A DNA stretch of 32,918 nt from Longimicrobium sp. (GTDB lineage: Bacteria > Gemmatimonadota > Gemmatimonadetes > Longimicrobiales > Longimicrobiaceae): positions 1 through 32,918 of the forward strand of contig DASVWD010000127.1 of assembly GCA_036389795.1 (NCBI GenBank), in the 5' to 3' direction. Position numbers and translations under genes: made by a program. Shown in pieces: positions 6,728 through 15,143 of this stretch (its first letter is position 1; the number at the start of each line of letters is the position of its first letter). The notes under the pieces were generated by a model, which saw only the letters and a list, made by a program, of their open reading frames with translations, made no database searches and had not been told where the DNA came from.

Positions 6728-8046
6728 CGTCCGCGGGCCCTTCCCGCGCGCCGGCGGCCGAGGAGGAGTCGTCCGTGGACGCGGCCGCGCGGCTCCCCGC
6801 GGGGAGCCGGCTCTGCTTCGTGGCCGACGGCCGCAGCCCGATCGCGCGCAACTGGATCTCCCACTTCGCCGCGCGCGGCCACCGGGTGCACCTGGTCTCC
6901 ACCTTCCCCTGCGACCCGGCGGGGCTGGGGCTGGCGGGCTTCCACGTGGTCCCCGTGGCCTTCGCGCGCTTCGCGGGGGGGCAGGCGGCGGCGCCCGCGG
7001 GCCCCGGAGCGGCGCGGCCCGGCCTCATGCGGCGGGTGCGCGCGCGGGCGGTCTCGGCCCTCTTCCCGGCCGTGTTCGGCTGGCTGGCGCCGCTGGAGGT
7101 CCGCCGCCACGCGGGGCGCCTGCGCGCGCTCGTGCGCGAGATCGACCCGCTGCTGGTGCACGCCATGCGCATCCCCTACGAGGGGATCGCCGCCGCCCTG
7201 GCGCTGGAGGGCGAAGCGTACCCGCTGGTCGTCTCCGTCTGGGGGAACGACCTGGAGCTGTGGGCCGAGTGCTACCCTCTCGTGGCGCGGCTCACCCGCC
7301 GCGCGCTCGGCGCGGCCTCGGCGCTCCACCCCGACTGCGAGCGCGACCTGCGGCTGGCGGCGCGCTGGGGGTGGGATGCGCGGCGTCCCGCCGCCGTCCT
7401 CCCCGGCAACGGCGGGGTGCGGCCGGAGCTCTTCCACCCCGGCCCGGCCGACCCCGCGCTCGGCGAGCGGTTCGGGATCCCGGCGGGGGCGCCGCTGGTG
7501 CTGAACCCCCGGGGCCTGCGCGCCTACGTGCGCAACGAGGCGTTCTTCCGCGCCGTCCCGCGGGTGCTGGCCGAGCGCCCCGGCGCGGTCTTCGCCTGCG
7601 TGGGGATGGCGGGGCAGGCGCGGGCCGAGGCGTGGGTGCGCGAGCTGGGGATCGGCGGCGCGGTGCGGCTCCTGCCCACGCTGGCGCCCGCGGAGATGGC
7701 GGAGCTGTTCCGCCGGGCCGAGGTGGCGGTGTCGCCCTCCGAGTTCGACGGCACGCCCAACACGCTGCTGGAGGCGATGGCGTGCGGGGCGTTCCCCGTG
7801 GCGGGCGACATCGCCTCGGTGCGCGAGTGGATCGCGTCCGGCGAGAACGGGCTCCTCTGCGACCCGGCCGACCCGCGCGCCCTGGCCGGCGCCGTCGTGC
7901 GCGCGCTGGCCGACGAGCCGCTGCGCCGCCGCGCCGCCGCGCGCAACCAGGCGCTGGTGGCCGAGCGCGCCGAGCACGGCCGGGTGATGGAGCGCGCCGA
8001 GGCGCTGTACGTGGAGGCGGTCCGGGCGGGTAGTGCCAAGTCCTGA
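6724..8046 (+). CDS. Glycosyltransferase family 4-like protein
   Basis: A 440-residue protein starting at a GTG that overlaps the previous stop (GTGA). The first 25 or so residues are low-complexity and could be translated weakly or not at all; the fold begins at RLCFVADGRSPIARNW. Seen: SVWGNDLEL at 171-179, a signature of a GT4 subgroup; LPGNGGV at about 226-232; and the donor-site helix DGTPNTLLEAMACG at 342-355, where D342 and E350 take the place of the EX7E pair. It lies at the end of the polymerase operon. The stop codon is inside the left arm of an inverted repeat at 8045-8171. Confidence 0.85.
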   Translation: MTSAGPSRAPAAEEESSVDAAARLPAGSRLCFVADGRSPIARNWISHFAARGHRVHLVSTFPCDPAGLGLAGFHVVPVAFARFAGGQAAAPAGPGAARPGLMRRVRARAVSALFPAVFGWLAPLEVRRHAGRLRALVREIDPLLVHAMRIPYEGIAAALALEGEAYPLVVSVWGNDLELWAECYPLVARLTRRALGAASALHPDCERDLRLAARWGWDARRPAAVLPGNGGVRPELFHPGPADPALGERFGIPAGAPLVLNPRGLRAYVRNEAFFRAVPRVLAERPGAVFACVGMAGQARAEAWVRELGIGGAVRLLPTLAPAEMAELFRRAEVAVSPSEFDGTPNTLLEAMACGAFPVAGDIASVREWIASGENGLLCDPADPRALAGAVVRALADEPLRRRAAARNQALVAERAEHGRVMERAEALYVEAVRAGSAKS

Positions 8047-8171
8047 GTCCTTGGTGTTTTAGTCCTTAGTCCTCAGGGTTGAGCCCTGAGCCTGATCGGT
8101 GCCTCTGCGCAGTTCAGCACTCGGCACTGGGCACTTGGCACTCAGGACGAAGGACTAAGCACTAAGGACTC
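8045..8171. repeat. Inverted repeat with internal heptamer array
   Basis: Imperfect 31-32 base arms at 8045-8076 and 8141-8171 (AGTCCTT and TTAGTCCTT motifs) face each other. The left arm begins on the last two bases of the glycosyltransferase stop codon. Between them are four 7-bp units GCACTNG at 8117-8144. The structure fills almost the whole gap before asnB and may end the upstream transcript or belong to a dispersed family; there is no second copy in this window. Confidence 0.6.
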
Positions 8172-8212
8172 ACTGGAAATCGACGGAACTTTCGAGCACC
8201 GGCCTTCAGACG

Positions 8213-10261
8213 ATGTGCGGGATCGCGGGGTTCGCGGGGGACTTCCCCCTGGGGCTGCTGGAACGGATGATCGCCTGCGTGGCGCACCGGGGGCCCGACG
8301 GCGAGGGCGTGCGCGTCCTCGACCCGGCGGGGCCGGCCGCGCGCGTGGGGCTCGCGCAGCGGCGGCTCTCCATCATCGACCTCTCCCCTGCCGGGAAGAA
8401 CCCGATGGGGCTCGACTGCCCCCGCTGCGGCGTGCACCGGGGCGAGGGGCGCCCCGAGGCCGGGCTCTGGCTCACCTACAACGGCGAGATCTACAACTTC
8501 CGCGAGCTCCGGCGCGAGCTGGAGGCGAAGGGGCACCGCTTCCACTCCCGCACCGACACCGAGGTGGTCCTGCACCTCTACGCGGACGAGGGCCCGCGGG
8601 CGCTGGAGCGGCTGAACGGGATCTTCGCCCTGGCGCTCTACGACGGCCGCCCCTTTGGCCAGCGGGACGGCGTCCGCCCCGGCGACGTGCTGGTGGCGCG
8701 CGACGGGCTGGGGGTGAAGCCGCTCTACCACGCGGCCCTGCCCGGGGGCGTCCTCTTCGGCTCGGAGATCAAGTCGCTCCTGCAGTGGGAGGGGGTGCCG
8801 CGCGAGGTGGACCCGGCCGCGCTGCACCACCACCTGGCCTACCTCTGGGCGCCGGCGCCGCACACGATGCTCAAGGCGGTGCGCAAGCTCGCGCCCGGGC
8901 ACGCGCTGCTCCTGCGCGAGGGGAGGATCGCCCGCGAGTGGTGCCACTACGATCTCCCGTACGGGCGCGAGTGGCTGGAGGGCTCCGAGGCCGAGGTGGC
9001 GGAGCGGCTGGCGGCCGAGGTGGAGGCGGCGGTGGAGCGGCAGATGGTGGCCGACGTCCCCGTGGGCGCCTTCCTCTCCGGCGGGCTCGACTCCAGCGCC
9101 GTCGTCGCGATGATGCGGCGCGCCCGCCCCGACTACCGCCCCCGCTGCTACGCCATCGGCTTCCGCGGCGACGGCGAGGTGGAGGGCAACCCCGCCGACC
9201 TCCCCTACGCGCGCCGGGTGGCGGAGCACCTGGACGTCGACCTCTCGGTGCTGGAGATCGAGCCCGACGCCATCCGGCACCTGGAGCGCATGCTCTGGCA
9301 CCTGGACGAGCCGCAGGCCGACCCCGCGCCGATCAACGCGCTCCTGATCGCCGAGGCGGCCCGGGGCGACGGGATGAAGGTGCTCCTCTCCGGCGCGGGC
9401 GGCGACGACCTCTTCGCGGGGTACCGCCGCCACCGCGCGCTCCGGCTGGAGCGGGCCTGGGGGTGGCTGCCGCGCCCGGTGCGGCGCGGGCTGGCGGCTT
9501 CCGCCCGCTGGGTGGGCGAGGGGCGGAGCGGGGCCGCGGTGCTCGACCGCCCCGCCGTCCGCCGCACGGCCAAGGCCTTCGCGCACGCCGACCTGGCGGC
9601 CGACCGGCGCCTGGCCGGCTACTTCTGGTGGAGCGGCGAGGCGGTGCGCCGCGCGCTCTACACCCCGGCGTTCGCCGCCGCCACGCGCGAGGTGGACACC
9701 GCGGGGCCGCTGCTGGCCAGCCTGGCGCGCATCCCCGCCGAGCGCGACCCGCTCAACCGCATGCTGTACCTGGAGGCGAAGCACTTCCTGGCCGACCACA
9801 ACCTGAACTACACCGACAAGACGGGGATGGCGGCCGGGGTGGAGGTGCGCGTCCCGTTGCTCGACCAGGAGCTGGTGGACTTCGCCACGCGCGTGCCGCC
9901 GGGGATGAAGCAGCGCGGGGCGGTGGGGAAGGCGGTCTTCAAGCGCGCCATGGAGCCCTTCCTCCCGCGCGAGGTGATCTACCGCCCCAAGACCGGCTTC
10001 GGCGCGCCGCTCCGGCGCTGGCTGCACCAGGAGCTGCGCCCGCTGGTGGACGACGCGCTCTCGGCCGACGCCCTCTCGCGGCGCGGCTGGTTCGAGCCGG
10101 CGGCGGTGGCGCGCCTGGTGGAGCAGGACCGGCGCGGCGAGGTCGACGCGGCGTACACGCTCTTCGCGCTGGTGTGCGCGGAGCTCTGGTGCCGGATGTT
10201 CGTGGACCCGCCCGTGCCCGCGCTCACCGGGGCCCGCCCGCACGCGGGCGCCGCCCGATGA
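8213..10261 (+). CDS. asnB: Asparagine synthase-like glutamine amidotransferase
   Basis: A 682-residue two-domain protein. The N-terminal class II glutaminase has catalytic Cys2 (MCGIAGFAG), QRRLSIIDLS, TYNGEIYN at 88-95 and RTDTEVV at 113-119. The C-terminal synthetase has the ATP PP-loop SGGLDSS at 289-295 and SGAGGDDLFAGY at 393-404. Both sites look intact, so it should use glutamine ammonia to amidate a carboxylate. Homologues in polysaccharide loci (WbpS of Pseudomonas aeruginosa is the known case) convert uronic acids to uronamides, and the uronate module at 20256-23913 favours that role (inference). A 15-residue insertion at about 68-83 contains CPRC, not usual in AsnB. The ATG is fixed by Cys2. 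It overlaps the next gene by four bases (ATGA). Confidence 0.93.
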   Translation: MCGIAGFAGDFPLGLLERMIACVAHRGPDGEGVRVLDPAGPAARVGLAQRRLSIIDLSPAGKNPMGLDCPRCGVHRGEGRPEAGLWLTYNGEIYNFRELRRELEAKGHRFHSRTDTEVVLHLYADEGPRALERLNGIFALALYDGRPFGQRDGVRPGDVLVARDGLGVKPLYHAALPGGVLFGSEIKSLLQWEGVPREVDPAALHHHLAYLWAPAPHTMLKAVRKLAPGHALLLREGRIAREWCHYDLPYGREWLEGSEAEVAERLAAEVEAAVERQMVADVPVGAFLSGGLDSSAVVAMMRRARPDYRPRCYAIGFRGDGEVEGNPADLPYARRVAEHLDVDLSVLEIEPDAIRHLERMLWHLDEPQADPAPINALLIAEAARGDGMKVLLSGAGGDDLFAGYRRHRALRLERAWGWLPRPVRRGLAASARWVGEGRSGAAVLDRPAVRRTAKAFAHADLAADRRLAGYFWWSGEAVRRALYTPAFAAATREVDTAGPLLASLARIPAERDPLNRMLYLEAKHFLADHNLNYTDKTGMAAGVEVRVPLLDQELVDFATRVPPGMKQRGAVGKAVFKRAMEPFLPREVIYRPKTGFGAPLRRWLHQELRPLVDDALSADALSRRGWFEPAAVARLVEQDRRGEVDAAYTLFALVCAELWCRMFVDPPVPALTGARPHAGAAR

Positions 10262-11544
10262 GCTCCCTCGGCGTCCCCGCCGCGGAGCGCCGGGAGACGG
10301 CGGCGCCGGACGCGGGGCGCGCCGCGCCCGACCGCCGGGCGCTCGTGTGCGCGGCCGTGGCGCTCGCCACCTTCGCGGTCTTCTGCGCCCTGGTCGCGCT
10401 CTCGCGGCGGCCGGTGACGTACGACGAGCCGGGGTACCTGGCTACCGTGCGGCTGGTCGACCTGCACGGCCTGGGCGTCCGCTTCCTGCGGAGCCTGCCG
10501 GAGCCGGCCGGACCGCTGTACACGGTGGTCCACTGGCTGGCGCGGCCGCTCACCGGCCTGGCGGCGCCGGGGGTGCGGGTGGTGAGCCTGCTCTTCACTG
10601 CGGCGACGGCGCTGGCCATGGTCCGCTGCGTGGCATCGCTCGGGGCCGGCGCCCCCCCGCTCGCCGGCGCGGACGTGCTGTGCGTCCCGGGGCTCGGCGC
10701 GGTGGCGTGCCTGGCGCTCACCGAGACCCCCGCCATCTTCTTCGCCGCCCTGAGCCTGCTCCTGCTGGCGGCGGCGCTCGGCCGGCGCGAGGGGGCGGGG
10801 GCGCGCCTGGCGCTCGGCGCGGCCGCCGGGGTGTGCTTCGGGATCGCCATCCTGGGACGCCAGCCGTACCTGCTGGCGCTGGGGGCGGTGCCCCTGGCGG
10901 CGGCGGCCCGCGGGGCGCGCGCGGCGCCGGTGGCGCTGGCGTTCGGACTGGCCGCGGCGGCCGTCTGCGTCCCGGTGTTCGCCGTCTGGGGCAGCGTGCT
11001 GCCGCCCGCCTACGCGGAGGTGCCGGGGAGCGGGCTGGTGCCGGGGTACGCCGTCCTGGGCGCCGGGTACGCCGCCTTCATCATGGCCGTGCTGGCGCCG
11101 CGCTACCTGGCGATCCCGCCCCGCTGGGCCGCGGCGATCCTGCTGGGCGGGACCCTGGTCAACGCGGCCACGGGGGCCGTCCGCATCACCCCGCTCTCCA
11201 CCGTGGCCTCGCGCCTGCTCTCCCCGCCGCTGGTGGCGCTCTACACGCACGCCGCCTCGGCGCTGCTGGTGGGGGCCGGGCTCCTGTTCGTGGCGGCCAC
11301 CGTGCGCAACTGCTACCTGCGGCGCAGCGAGCCGGTCTTCCTCTTCGCCGCGGCCGGGTCGCTGCTGATCGTGGCCTCGTGCGCCACGATCACCTTCCAG
11401 TTCAGCTCGCGCTACGTGGTGGTGGCCGCGCCGATGCTGGTGGTGGCTGCGGCGTACTACACGCGCGCCTCCGGCTGGAAGGCGCTGCGGCTGGCCGCCG
11501 GGGCGGCGGTCAACGTGCTGGCGGTGTGGGGATACCTCTACTGA
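10258..11544 (+). CDS. Polytopic membrane protein, probable GT-C glycosyltransferase
   Basis: A 428-residue protein with a first membrane helix at about 29-49, immediately followed by YDEPGYL at 55-61. An acidic pair after the first helix is characteristic of GT-C enzymes (GT39/GT83, ArnT- and PMT-like), which transfer sugars from polyprenyl-phosphate donors outside the membrane. GRQPYLL at about 200-206 and SSRYVVVAAPML near 383-394 also fit that superfamily. About ten hydrophobic segments are visible. It is shorter than typical ArnT (about 550) and lacks a clear periplasmic C-terminal domain. It is translationally coupled to asnB. It might add a side branch to the glycan; a flippase role is less likely given the YDE motif. 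Confidence 0.65.
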   Translation: MSSLGVPAAERRETAAPDAGRAAPDRRALVCAAVALATFAVFCALVALSRRPVTYDEPGYLATVRLVDLHGLGVRFLRSLPEPAGPLYTVVHWLARPLTGLAAPGVRVVSLLFTAATALAMVRCVASLGAGAPPLAGADVLCVPGLGAVACLALTETPAIFFAALSLLLLAAALGRREGAGARLALGAAAGVCFGIAILGRQPYLLALGAVPLAAAARGARAAPVALAFGLAAAAVCVPVFAVWGSVLPPAYAEVPGSGLVPGYAVLGAGYAAFIMAVLAPRYLAIPPRWAAAILLGGTLVNAATGAVRITPLSTVASRLLSPPLVALYTHAASALLVGAGLLFVAATVRNCYLRRSEPVFLFAAAGSLLIVASCATITFQFSSRYVVVAAPMLVVAAAYYTRASGWKALRLAAGAAVNVLAVWGYLY

Positions 11545-11582
11545 GCCGCGTGCCCCCCGCCCCGGACCGCCTCTCTCGCGCG

Positions 11583-12812
11583 ATGCCTTCTCTCCTGTGG
11601 GTGAACCACTTCGCCGTCTCTCCCGAGCAGGGCGGGGGGACGCGGCACTTCGAGCTCTCTCGCGAGCTGGTGCGGCGCGGCTGGGACGTGACCGTGGCCG
11701 CCAGCGACCTGAACCTGCACACCCGCCGCTACGGCCGCCGCGCCGGCCCCAGCGACCGCCGTCCCTACGACGAGGTGATCGACGGGGTGCGCTTCCGCTG
11801 GCTGTGGGCGGCCCCCTACCGGCGCAACGACTGGCGCCGCGCGCTCAACTGGCTATCGTTCAGCGCCGGCGTGTGGCGCGGCGCGGGAGACGAGGCCGAC
11901 GTGGTGATCGGCTCGTCGCCCCACCTCTTCGCGGCGCTGGCGGCGGAGCGGGTGGCGCGGCGGCTGGGTGTGCCCTTCGTCTTCGAGGTGCGCGACCTGT
12001 GGCCCGAGAGCCTGCTGGCCGCGGGCGGCCGGCGCGGGCCCGGCTACCGCGCGCTGGACCGGATCGCCCGGCGCCTCTACCGCCGCGCCGACCGCGTGGT
12101 GGTGCTGGCGCGGGGGTCCGCCACGTACCTGGCCGAACGCGGGGTCGATCCCGCGAAGCTGGTGCACGTGCCGAACGGGGTCGACGCGGCGGCGTTCGCG
12201 AAGGTGCGGCGTCCGGAGCGCCCCGGCCTCACCTGCGTCTACACGGGCGCGCACGGGCCGGCCAACGGGCTGGAGGCGGTGCTGGACGCGGCGGAGCGGC
12301 TGCGCGGGCGGGGCGGGATCCGCTTCCTGCTGGTGGGCGACGGGCCTTCGAAAGCGGGACTGGTGGACGACGCGGCGCGGCGGGGGCTGGAGAACGTGGA
12401 GTTCCGCTCTCCCGTCCCGAAGGCGGCGATGCCGGCGCTCCTGGCCGAGGCCGACGCGGGGCTGATGGTGTTGCGCGAGGCGCCGCTCTTCTCCTTCGGG
12501 GTGAGCCCCAACAAGCTGTTCGACTACTTCGGGGCGGCGCTCCCCGTGGCCTGCAACGTCCCCGGCGAGGTGGCCGAGATGGTGCGCGCGGCGGGCGCCG
12601 GGGTGCAGGCGGCGGACGCCTCGGGCGCGGCGCTGGCCGAGGCGGTGGAGCGCCTGGCCGCGCTCCCGGCGGCCGAGCGGCGGCGGATCGGCGAGGCGGG
12701 GCGCGCCTGGGTGGCGCGCGAGCACGACCGCCCCGTGCTGGCGGACCGTCTGGACCACGTGCTCCGCTCGCTCCTTCCCGGCGAGCCCCGCGCGGGCGAT
12801 GCTGCCGCTTAA
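11583..12812 (+). CDS. WbuB-like glycosyltransferase family 4
   Basis: A 409-residue GT-B enzyme. Seen: GGGTR at 17-21, FEVRDLWPES at 134-143, PNGVD at 197-201, VGDGPSK at 251-257 and GVSPNKLFDYFGAALPV at 306-322. The FEVRDLWPES and SPNKLFDYFG motifs are typical of the WbuB/WbpH-like GT4 branch, which transfers N-acetylated amino sugars in O-antigen assembly (family knowledge). The residue aligned with the first glutamate of EX7E is replaced within SFGVSPNK, as is usual in this branch. It starts 38 bases after the GT-C gene and overlaps the heparinase-family gene by 14 bases. Confidence 0.88.
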   Translation: MPSLLWVNHFAVSPEQGGGTRHFELSRELVRRGWDVTVAASDLNLHTRRYGRRAGPSDRRPYDEVIDGVRFRWLWAAPYRRNDWRRALNWLSFSAGVWRGAGDEADVVIGSSPHLFAALAAERVARRLGVPFVFEVRDLWPESLLAAGGRRGPGYRALDRIARRLYRRADRVVVLARGSATYLAERGVDPAKLVHVPNGVDAAAFAKVRRPERPGLTCVYTGAHGPANGLEAVLDAAERLRGRGGIRFLLVGDGPSKAGLVDDAARRGLENVEFRSPVPKAAMPALLAEADAGLMVLREAPLFSFGVSPNKLFDYFGAALPVACNVPGEVAEMVRAAGAGVQAADASGAALAEAVERLAALPAAERRRIGEAGRAWVAREHDRPVLADRLDHVLRSLLPGEPRAGDAAA

Positions 12813-14628
12813 AGATTGGCCGGCGGCGGCGCGCACCCTGGCCCGCACCTACGGCGCGCGCGGGGCGGCGCTGCGCGCCGCGCACGAGGCCCGCCGCGCC
12901 GCCGGCCGCTTCCGCGCGGCGCCGCGCTTCGCCCCCGCTTCGGCCGCCGTTCCCGCGGACCATCCGTTCCGGGTGGACGCGGCGCGGCTGGCGGCGGCGG
13001 TGGGCCGCGAGGCGGCGTTCGAGCGGGCGGAGCGCGTGACGGCGGGGTCGCACCAGGCGTACCGCCGGGAGTGGCGCCCGCTGCCGCGCGACGCCCGGGA
13101 GTGGCTGCGCAACCCGGCCACCGGCCACCAGTACGCGGACGGCGCGGCGTGGTGGACCGTCCCCCACCTGGACGCGGCCGCGGGCGACATCAAGGACGTG
13201 TGGGAGGCGGGGCGCTTCGGCTGGGCGTACGACCTGGTGCGCGGCTTCCTGGTGACGGGGGACGGGCGCTACGCCGACGCCTTCTGGCGGACGTTCGACG
13301 CGTGGCGACGGAGCAGCCCGCCCTTCCGGGGGCCGCACTGGGCCTGCGGGCAGGAGACGGCGATCCGCGCCGTGGCGCTCCTCTACGCGGAGGCGAACCT
13401 GCCGCGGGTCGACGGCCTCGCCGAGGTGCTGGCCGCCTCGGGCGAGCGGATCGCCGACGCGCTCGGCTACGCGGTGTCGCAGCGCAACAACCACGCGCTC
13501 TCCGAGGCCGCGGGACTGGTCGCCCTGGGCGTGCGGTTCCGCGACCGGCACCCGGAGGCGCGGCGGTGGCTGGAGCGGGGGCGGCGCTGGCTGGCGCGGC
13601 TCGTCCCCGAGCAGTTCGCGGCGGACGGCTGGTACGTGCAGCACTCGTTCACCTACCTGCGCCTGGCGCTGGACCAGTGCGTGGTGGCCGAGCGGGCGCT
13701 GCGCTCCGTGGGCGAGACGCTGCCGGAGGAGGCGCGGGCTCGCCTGGAGGCGGCGGTCGACCTCCTGCTGGCGGTGATGGAGCCGTCGACCGGGACGGTG
13801 CCGAACCACGGGGCCAACGACGGCGCCTTCGTCCACCCGATCACGACGGCCGGCTTCCGCGACTTCCGCCCCGTCGTCACCGCCGCGTGCGCCACGTGGG
13901 GGCTCGCGCTCCCGGAGGACGTGGCGCCGTGCGCGGAGACGCTGGCGTGGCTCGGGATGGATCGGCCGGCGACCGCGCCGGCGCGGGGGGACGGGGTGTG
14001 GAGCGGCGCGTCGGGCTGGGCGGCGGCGCGGGTGGGCGCGGCGCGGGTGTTCCTGCGCGCGGGGCGCTACTCCAGCCGCCCCGGGCACCTGGACCCGCTG
14101 CAGCTGGACGTGCGCTTCGGGGGGCGCGAGGTGGTGGTGGACCCCGGGACGTACGCCTACAACGCGCCGCCGCCGTGGCGCAACGCGCTGGCGAGCGCGC
14201 GGGTTCACAACGGCCCGGTGCTGGACGGCCGCGAGCCGGGGGTGCGGGGCCCGCGCTTCCTGTGGTACCTCTGGCCCGCCGCGGACCTCGTCTCGGCGGA
14301 CTTCGACGGGAGGACGGCGACGCTGGTGGCGGAGGTTTCCGGCCGCCTGCGCCGCACGGTGCGCGTCGGCGCGGCGGAGGTGCGCGTGGAGGACCGGGTG
14401 GAACCGGGCGTGGCGGACGAGGCGGCCGTGCGCTGGCTCCTGCACCCGGACGCCGATCCCGCCGCGGTGCGGGTCGAGGGGTCGTGCGAGGTGAAGGCGG
14501 CCGTGGAGGGGGAGACGGCGGGATGGTTCTCGCCGGGCTACGGGGTGCGCCTGCCGTCGCGCTACGTGGAGGTGCGCCGCCCCGCGCGCGAGGGGGCGGT
14601 GGTCGTGACGACGATCGGCCCGGGCTGA
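12799..14628 (+). CDS. Heparinase II/III family protein
   Basis: A 609-residue protein with an N-terminal alpha/alpha toroid (about 50-350) and a C-terminal beta-sandwich (about 390-600). Conserved positions seen: N230-N231-H232 in RNNHALSEA, Q281-H282-S283 with Y286 in the WYVQHSFTY segment, VPNHGANDG at 334-342, HLD at 430-432 and VDPGTYAYN at 447-455. These are the polysaccharide-lyase residues of the family, which cleaves uronic-acid glycans by beta-elimination. No signal peptide or lipobox is visible (it starts MLPLKDWPAAARTLARTYG), which is odd for a lyase acting on an exported polymer. Start overlaps the preceding gene by 14 bases. Could be a lyase, or an epimerase-like enzyme on a lipid-linked or cytosolic substrate. 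Confidence 0.85.
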   Translation: MLPLKDWPAAARTLARTYGARGAALRAAHEARRAAGRFRAAPRFAPASAAVPADHPFRVDAARLAAAVGREAAFERAERVTAGSHQAYRREWRPLPRDAREWLRNPATGHQYADGAAWWTVPHLDAAAGDIKDVWEAGRFGWAYDLVRGFLVTGDGRYADAFWRTFDAWRRSSPPFRGPHWACGQETAIRAVALLYAEANLPRVDGLAEVLAASGERIADALGYAVSQRNNHALSEAAGLVALGVRFRDRHPEARRWLERGRRWLARLVPEQFAADGWYVQHSFTYLRLALDQCVVAERALRSVGETLPEEARARLEAAVDLLLAVMEPSTGTVPNHGANDGAFVHPITTAGFRDFRPVVTAACATWGLALPEDVAPCAETLAWLGMDRPATAPARGDGVWSGASGWAAARVGAARVFLRAGRYSSRPGHLDPLQLDVRFGGREVVVDPGTYAYNAPPPWRNALASARVHNGPVLDGREPGVRGPRFLWYLWPAADLVSADFDGRTATLVAEVSGRLRRTVRVGAAEVRVEDRVEPGVADEAAVRWLLHPDADPAAVRVEGSCEVKAAVEGETAGWFSPGYGVRLPSRYVEVRRPAREGAVVVTTIGPG

Positions 14629-14643
14629 CAGGCTTCCGGCGCG

Positions 14644-14707
14644 GCCGCCGGGGGCCCTCACCCGGCGGCCTTAGAGCCGCCACCCTCTCCCAACCGCGGG
14701 AGAGGGT
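14644..14707. terminator. Two adjacent hairpins after the heparinase-family gene
   Basis: Stem 1 pairs 14644-14652 with 14661-14669 (9 bp perfect). Stem 2 pairs ACCCTCTCCC (14682-14691) with GGGAGAGGGT (14698-14707), 10 bp perfect with a 6-base loop. They begin 16 bases after the stop of the asnB operon. No T-run follows, so Rho-independent termination is uncertain; the CCCTCTCC core also recurs in the dispersed hairpin elements. Confidence 0.45.
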
Positions 14708-14744
14708 ACTTGATGGAAATTGGTGCGGGGGACGGGGTTTTTGC

Positions 14745-14846
14745 GTAGGGGCGAGGCATGCCTCGACCGGCGGAGGCTGGCCTTGCGCGGGAGGCGGCCA
14801 CTCGCGCCGAGGCCGGCTATCTTCGGACTCGCAGGCTCGCCCCTAC
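14745..14846. repeat. MITE-like 102-bp element with 11-bp terminal inverted repeats
   Basis: GTAGGGGCGAG at 14745-14755 is the exact reverse complement of CTCGCCCCTAC at 14836-14846. The interior is about 80 bases with further GGCATGCC and GGCCGGC symmetry. I see no target-site duplication and no transposase. It contains a TATCTT box (14818-14823) that could be an outward promoter. Confidence 0.55.
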
Positions 14847-14889
14847 GGAACGGCGCGGGGCGGGGGCGGGGAGCAGTTGCTGGCTATCC

Positions 14890-14921
14890 CCTGTACCCTG
14901 TTCCCTGTTCCCTGTCCCCTG
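14890..14921. repeat. Heptamer tandem array, CCTGTNC type
   Basis: Four 7-bp units, CCTGTAC, CCTGTTC, CCTGTTC and CCTGTCC, then a partial CCTG. Two reverse-complement units of the same family (AGGGGAC) occur at 32646-32659. Confidence 0.65.
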
Positions 14922-15001
14922 CAGTTCCGCGTGAGGGATGCGCGCCCGGAGGGCCGGGACGCGGGCGCGCCGTGGGGTTTGGCGCGACCGTGGCCCGGCG
15001 C

Positions 15002-15030
15002 GGTTGGGCACAGTCGTACCGTGCCCTACC
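15002..15030. repeat. GGGCAC/GTGCCC hairpin
   Basis: GGTTGGGCAC at 15002-15011 faces GTGCCCTACC at 15021-15030 (9 of 10 pairs). It is another compact palindrome of the same intergenic region; function unknown. Confidence 0.35.
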
Positions 15031-15143
15031 GCGCGCGCAGCCCGGCCCCCGCTTGCGGGGGACACGCCCAGACCCGTTGTCGAGCAGTTCCATCATCGAG
15101 ATTTCTGGCGACGCTTCGCCTGGAGATAGAGAGCGGATATCGC

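Larger units (their letters stand above)
14629..15143. other. 515-bp gene-free region of hairpins and tandem repeats
   Basis: No gene is visible. In order it holds two hairpins (14644-14669 and 14682-14707), a 102-bp element bounded by an 11-bp perfect inverted repeat (14745-14846), a heptamer array (14890-14921) and a GGGCAC/GTGCCC hairpin (about 15002-15030). I could not identify a convincing promoter for the oxidoreductase at 15144; a TATCTT box at 14818-14823 lies inside the 102-bp element, far upstream. Confidence 0.65.

Noticed and set aside
14745-14846. Insertion sequence
   Set aside because: Perfect 11-bp terminal inverted repeats but no transposase gene and no visible target duplication; called MITE-like only.
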